A DNA stretch of 64,000 nucleotides from Acidimicrobiia bacterium (GTDB taxonomy: Bacteria > Actinomycetota > Acidimicrobiia > Spongiisociales > ZC4RG35). A program made the translations under genes and the position numbers. The DNA lies in contig JANQOU010000003.1 in the NCBI GenBank assembly GCA_028285585.1, forward strand, positions 62,001 through 126,000. Reading direction: 5' to 3'. Under the pieces are notes generated by a model that saw only the letters and a program-made list of their open reading frames with translations, did no database searches and had not been told where the DNA came from. Shown here in pieces: positions 62,618 to 64,000 of the stretch. Position 1 is the first letter of the stretch; each line of letters begins with the position of its first letter.

Positions 62618-63117
62618 AAGCGGTTGCGCTGGGCCTCCTGGTGTCGTTGTTTCTTGGTGGGGCCTTTGGCAACGCCAAAGCCGAGGTGGAGTCCCTTGTC
62701 GGAGATTCGATGGTGCTGACACTGGAGGTTCAAGTGGCGGTGTCCGCTCAGGCTGTGGTTGCCCATCTCGCCTTCGACGATGACCCGTCGATAGCTCTAC
62801 CCATGCTCGATCGGGGCGGTGGCCTATTCGGCATCACCACCGAGTTGCCGGCGAAGAACTACGCCGTCGTGTTCGAGGCGGTTGGCTCTGACGAGGACTT
62901 GTCGTTGCCGGTACTCATCTCCGATCTGGGAGCGGACTTCGACGGGACCGACGTTCCGACGCCTGCCACCGAGCCACCGGAACCCGAAGGGCTTAGTGAT
63001 GAGAGCCGCCGCTTTGGCTGGCTGGCGCTCGCCCTGGCCGCAGCATCTCTGGCCGTCCTTGCAGTGTGGGTGGTCATCGGCAAAGACGAGGATGATGACG
63101 CCGATGAGGAGGAGTGA
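62614..63117 (+). CDS. Exported, C-terminally anchored hypothetical protein
   Basis: 167 residues from ATG 62614, overlapping the GDPD stop (ATGA). Signal peptide to about residue 23 (GNAKA), a 90-residue extracellular domain, a Pro/Glu linker and one membrane span near 137-155 with an acidic tail. No known family. Confidence 0.65.
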   Translation: MKAVALGLLVSLFLGGAFGNAKAEVESLVGDSMVLTLEVQVAVSAQAVVAHLAFDDDPSIALPMLDRGGGLFGITTELPAKNYAVVFEAVGSDEDLSLPVLISDLGADFDGTDVPTPATEPPEPEGLSDESRRFGWLALALAAASLAVLAVWVVIGKDEDDDADEEE

Positions 63118-63614
63118 TGATTCGGCCGGGCACGCTGGCCGACGCTGAAGCCCTCGGCCGTCTCCATGTCCGGTCTTGGCAAGCCGCCTACGCCGACATC
63201 TTCCCCGACGACTTCCTTGCAGGTCTCGATCCGATCGCACGGTCGCAGGCATTTAGGACTGGCATCGAACGGGGTGAAGTTCCGCTGGTCGCCGTCGAGG
63301 AAGGCGATGTGGCCGGCTTCTGCTGGAGCGGCAAGTCTCGTGACAACGACTGGGGTGAGATCTACGCCATCTACGTGGATCCGGCTTATTGGGGAAGAGG
63401 CCATGGCGCCAGCCTCATCACCGAGGCCGAGGGCGTCATGAGAGCCGATGGCTATGAGAAGGCCCTGCTTTGGGTCCTTGCCGAGAACAGACAGGCCCGC
63501 CGCTTCTATGAGCGGATGGACTGGGTCCTAGGGCGGCCAATCAGGCTGGAGGAGATCGGGGGCGTCCAGGTGACCGAGGTCAGGTACGAGAAGAATTTGA
63601 GAGCAACGATCTGA
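63114..63614 (+). CDS. GNAT acetyltransferase
   Basis: 166 residues; GTG 63114 or ATG 63117, overlapping the previous stop. Acetyl-CoA site YVDPAYWGRGHGASLI and AENRQARRFYERMDW are typical. Substrate unknown. Its last 35 bases overlap the convergent ispD. Confidence 0.88.
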   Translation: MMIRPGTLADAEALGRLHVRSWQAAYADIFPDDFLAGLDPIARSQAFRTGIERGEVPLVAVEEGDVAGFCWSGKSRDNDWGEIYAIYVDPAYWGRGHGASLITEAEGVMRADGYEKALLWVLAENRQARRFYERMDWVLGRPIRLEEIGGVQVTEVRYEKNLRATI

Positions 63615-64000
63615 CACGCTCTATGTCTCGAGGGAAGGTCACCTTGATGTTGTCGGCTGAGCCAGGGATCGCTGCGATCTCGACTTTGCTTGTGCGCTGG
63701 ACGATCTCCACGGTGTCGTGCCCGTCCTCGCCGTGCCATTCGTTGTAGGCGTCGACCAGCTCGGGCCCTCGAAAGACCTGAGGGGTCTGTGCTTTGAACA
63801 CGTTGTCAACGATCGTCAGGCGTTGTCGGTCGATCAGCGGGCGATCAGGCTTCATCACTGGCACGGCTCCTCCGACTTCGGACGCCTTTTCGAAGAGCAA
63901 ATCGATCGTCTTTGGGTCGACAACAGGACGTGCCGCATCGTGAATCCCGATCAGGTCGTACGCTTCGGCCAAGGCGTTCAGGCCCGCGACCTCGCTCATG
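63580..64000 (-). CDS. ispD: 2-C-methyl-D-erythritol 4-phosphate cytidylyltransferase, C-terminal part
   Basis: About 140 residues; the N-terminus lies beyond the right edge. IHDAARPVVDP, AVPVMKPD and TPQVFRGPELVDAY are IspD motifs, with the final DNIKVTFPRDIERVRSLL. It makes CDP-methylerythritol in the MEP isoprenoid pathway. Confidence 0.9.
   Translation of the reverse strand, partial: MSEVAGLNALAEAYDLIGIHDAARPVVDPKTIDLLFEKASEVGGAVPVMKPDRPLIDRQRLTIVDNVFKAQTPQVFRGPELVDAYNEWHGEDGHDTVEIVQRTSKVEIAAIPGSADNIKVTFPRDIERVRSLLSNSSRT

Overview
The window is a high-GC, densely coded bacterial chromosome segment that looks actinobacterial. The best fit is an Acidimicrobiia-like lineage, judged from gene style only: polyphosphate glucokinase, a Nudix-histidine phosphatase fusion of MutT1 type, SoxR with a [2Fe-2S] motif, a one-chain E1 alpha-beta, many GTG starts and many ATGA overlaps. 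No 16S rRNA is present, so the taxonomy is an inference.

Layout. 1-1.9 kb: partial secreted subtilase and htpX. 1.9-4.8 kb: tRNA-Tyr, tRNA-Thr, tRNA-Met, tuf, rpmG and a MaoC-fold dehydratase. 16.5-22 kb: tRNA-Trp, secE, nusG, rplK, rplA, rplJ, rplL. This is the old tuf-secE-nusG-L11-L1-L10-L12 order, but it is interrupted twice. The first interruption (4.8-16.5 kb) is an accessory island: an ECF sigma/anti-sigma pair, a flavin halogenase-like enzyme, an ABC exporter, a lasso-peptide-type B1 (PqqD-like) and B2 (transglutaminase-like) pair, two HPr-kinase-like genes plus a deleted third copy, and three short precursor peptide genes with almost identical leaders. After these come a GIY-YIG protein, a second ECF sigma/regulator pair, a lipoprotein and an FtsX-like permease. 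The second interruption (19.1-20.7 kb) carries a nucleotidyltransferase of a family also found in lasso peptide clusters.

22-33.9 kb is metabolic: pepN, serB, gnd, ppgK, hflX, malic enzyme and a GMC oxidoreductase. 33.9-35 kb holds a selenocysteine tRNA (anticodon TCA), whose 5' end and upstream flank are duplicated as a 67-bp direct repeat around a small lipoprotein gene. 35-45 kb: HTH membrane protein, cysteine/cystathionine synthase, ctaA, divergent soxR and Rieske-domain gene sharing a perfect operator, a YyaL-like protein, sixA, an MBL-fold hydrolase and a principal-type sigma factor. 45-64 kb: CBS protein, HerA-like ATPase, heterodimeric ABC exporter, Nudix fusion, 2-oxoacid dehydrogenase E1, hisC, an MMPL/RND exporter, a kinase-like phosphotransferase, enoyl-CoA hydratase, HU, glycerophosphodiesterase, GNAT and partial ispD.

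The most interesting system is the RiPP island. It has a leader-binding protein, a leader peptidase, paired precursor and kinase cassettes and an exporter, but no visible asparagine-synthetase-like macrolactam cyclase, and only one of three cores has an acidic residue where a lasso ring would need it. Two dispersed intergenic repeat families (A around 29.8, 34.8 and 60.5 kb; B around 25.9, 40.3 and 45.2 kb) also run through the window.
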